Below are positions 63,746 to 64,000 of a stretch of DNA of 64,000 nucleotides, in pieces. The DNA is from Streptomyces pseudovenezuelae (GTDB lineage: Bacteria; Actinomycetota; Actinomycetes; Streptomycetales; Streptomycetaceae). The DNA lies in the NCBI RefSeq assembly GCF_001513955.1, contig NZ_KQ948144.1, positions 921,178 to 985,177 of the forward strand. The letters are read 5' to 3'. The notes below the pieces were generated by a model. It searched no databases and had not been told where the DNA came from. It worked only from the letters and a program-made list of their open reading frames with translations. Every line of letters starts with the position of its first letter. The stretch's first letter is position 1. Made by a program: the position numbers and the translations under genes.

Positions 63746-64000
63746 GGGCGTTCCTTCCAGTCGTCCGGTACGGGCAGCCTAAGGGGGCGACGCCTCGCAC
63801 TGACGGGCGGCTCGGTCACAGGAGGGCGGGAGCGGCCGTGACGACGGGTGGGCGGTCTGCGGGGCGGCTCGAATCGGGGCGGGGGAGGGGGTGCGGGGTG
63901 GGCGGGTCCGTGGTGGGGCTGCGGGGCGGGCGGGCGTGGGCTGGTGGGGGGATGGCTGAGGGGGTGGCGGTCGTCTGTGTTCTGGGCGGGGGTGTGCGGA
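63746..64000. other. G-rich intergenic sequence at window end
   Basis: I see no gene in these 255 bp. After about 63830 the plus strand is extremely G-rich with short runs of 4-6 G. It may continue into a repeat block like that at 16.9-17.7 kb. Confidence 0.5.

Overview
The window is high-GC DNA with dense genes, many GTG/TTG starts, frequent ATGA/GTGA stop-start overlaps, DUF397/XRE regulators and secreted Streptomyces-type proteins. It reads as a chromosomal segment of a Streptomyces. Most genes are ordinary core or near-core genes. I see no insertion sequence, prophage or CRISPR array.

Layout. 0-2 kb: a partial FmdB-type zinc ribbon gene, a PhoD N-terminal remnant and a streptogrisin C-like secreted protease. 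2-6 kb: a tightly coupled minus-strand operon with a 62-residue RiPP-like peptide, an unknown protein, two paralogous proteins sharing a FHLTDWG motif (DUF6895-like) and a serine hydrolase. 6-16.9 kb: a coiled-coil protein, a DUF4097-type lipoprotein, tRNA-Val(TAC) with a strong terminator, BrkB, YciI, nucleotidyltransferase, MFS, RibD-like, epoxide-hydrolase-like, GNAT, PanE-like and DUF2277 genes. 16.9-17.7 kb: a gene-free direct-repeat block. 17.7-33.8 kb: DedA, DoxX, a PhoD-family phosphatase, a secreted HNH nuclease, a GDT1 exporter behind a yybP-ykoY manganese riboswitch, a HAD phosphatase with its 3' end duplicated, a peptidoglycan-binding protein, an MFS pump with a winged-helix tail, FHA, O-methyltransferase, MHS transporter and a GT87-PAP2 fusion.

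33.8-36.4 kb holds a divergent CYP125-like P450 / FadA5-like thiolase pair with a near-consensus KstR box. 36.4-46 kb has a whiJ-like XRE/DUF397/ATPase set, a DUF6461-like gene broken by two in-frame stops, small enzymes, a STAND regulator facing a haloperoxidase-like hydrolase, a DUF1275 membrane protein, a secreted lipase and a secreted SLT lysozyme-like protein with a structured leader. 46-51.8 kb is a five-gene minus-strand ECF transporter operon behind a cobalamin riboswitch, so it is probably a vitamin B12 uptake system with a transcobalamin-like surface protein. 51.8-61.1 kb has MBL hydrolase, aldehyde dehydrogenase, ferredoxin, a KstR-like TetR repressor, a glycosyltransferase-methyltransferase-cyclase-like operon and an F420-type LLM oxidoreductase. 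The last 3 kb carry a membrane protein, an amidase and a methyltransferase.

How genes fit together. KstR-type 14-mers occur at three promoters (thiolase, MBL/ALDH, TetR/glycosyltransferase). A second palindrome, CTGAYGG-N3-GTCAG, occurs just before P450, ALDH and LLM oxidoreductase. Together these suggest a dispersed steroid-catabolism regulon. Between ferredoxin and the TetR gene lie truncated pieces of mrp and of an MgtE-type gene, flanked on both sides by the same 27-bp repeat family.
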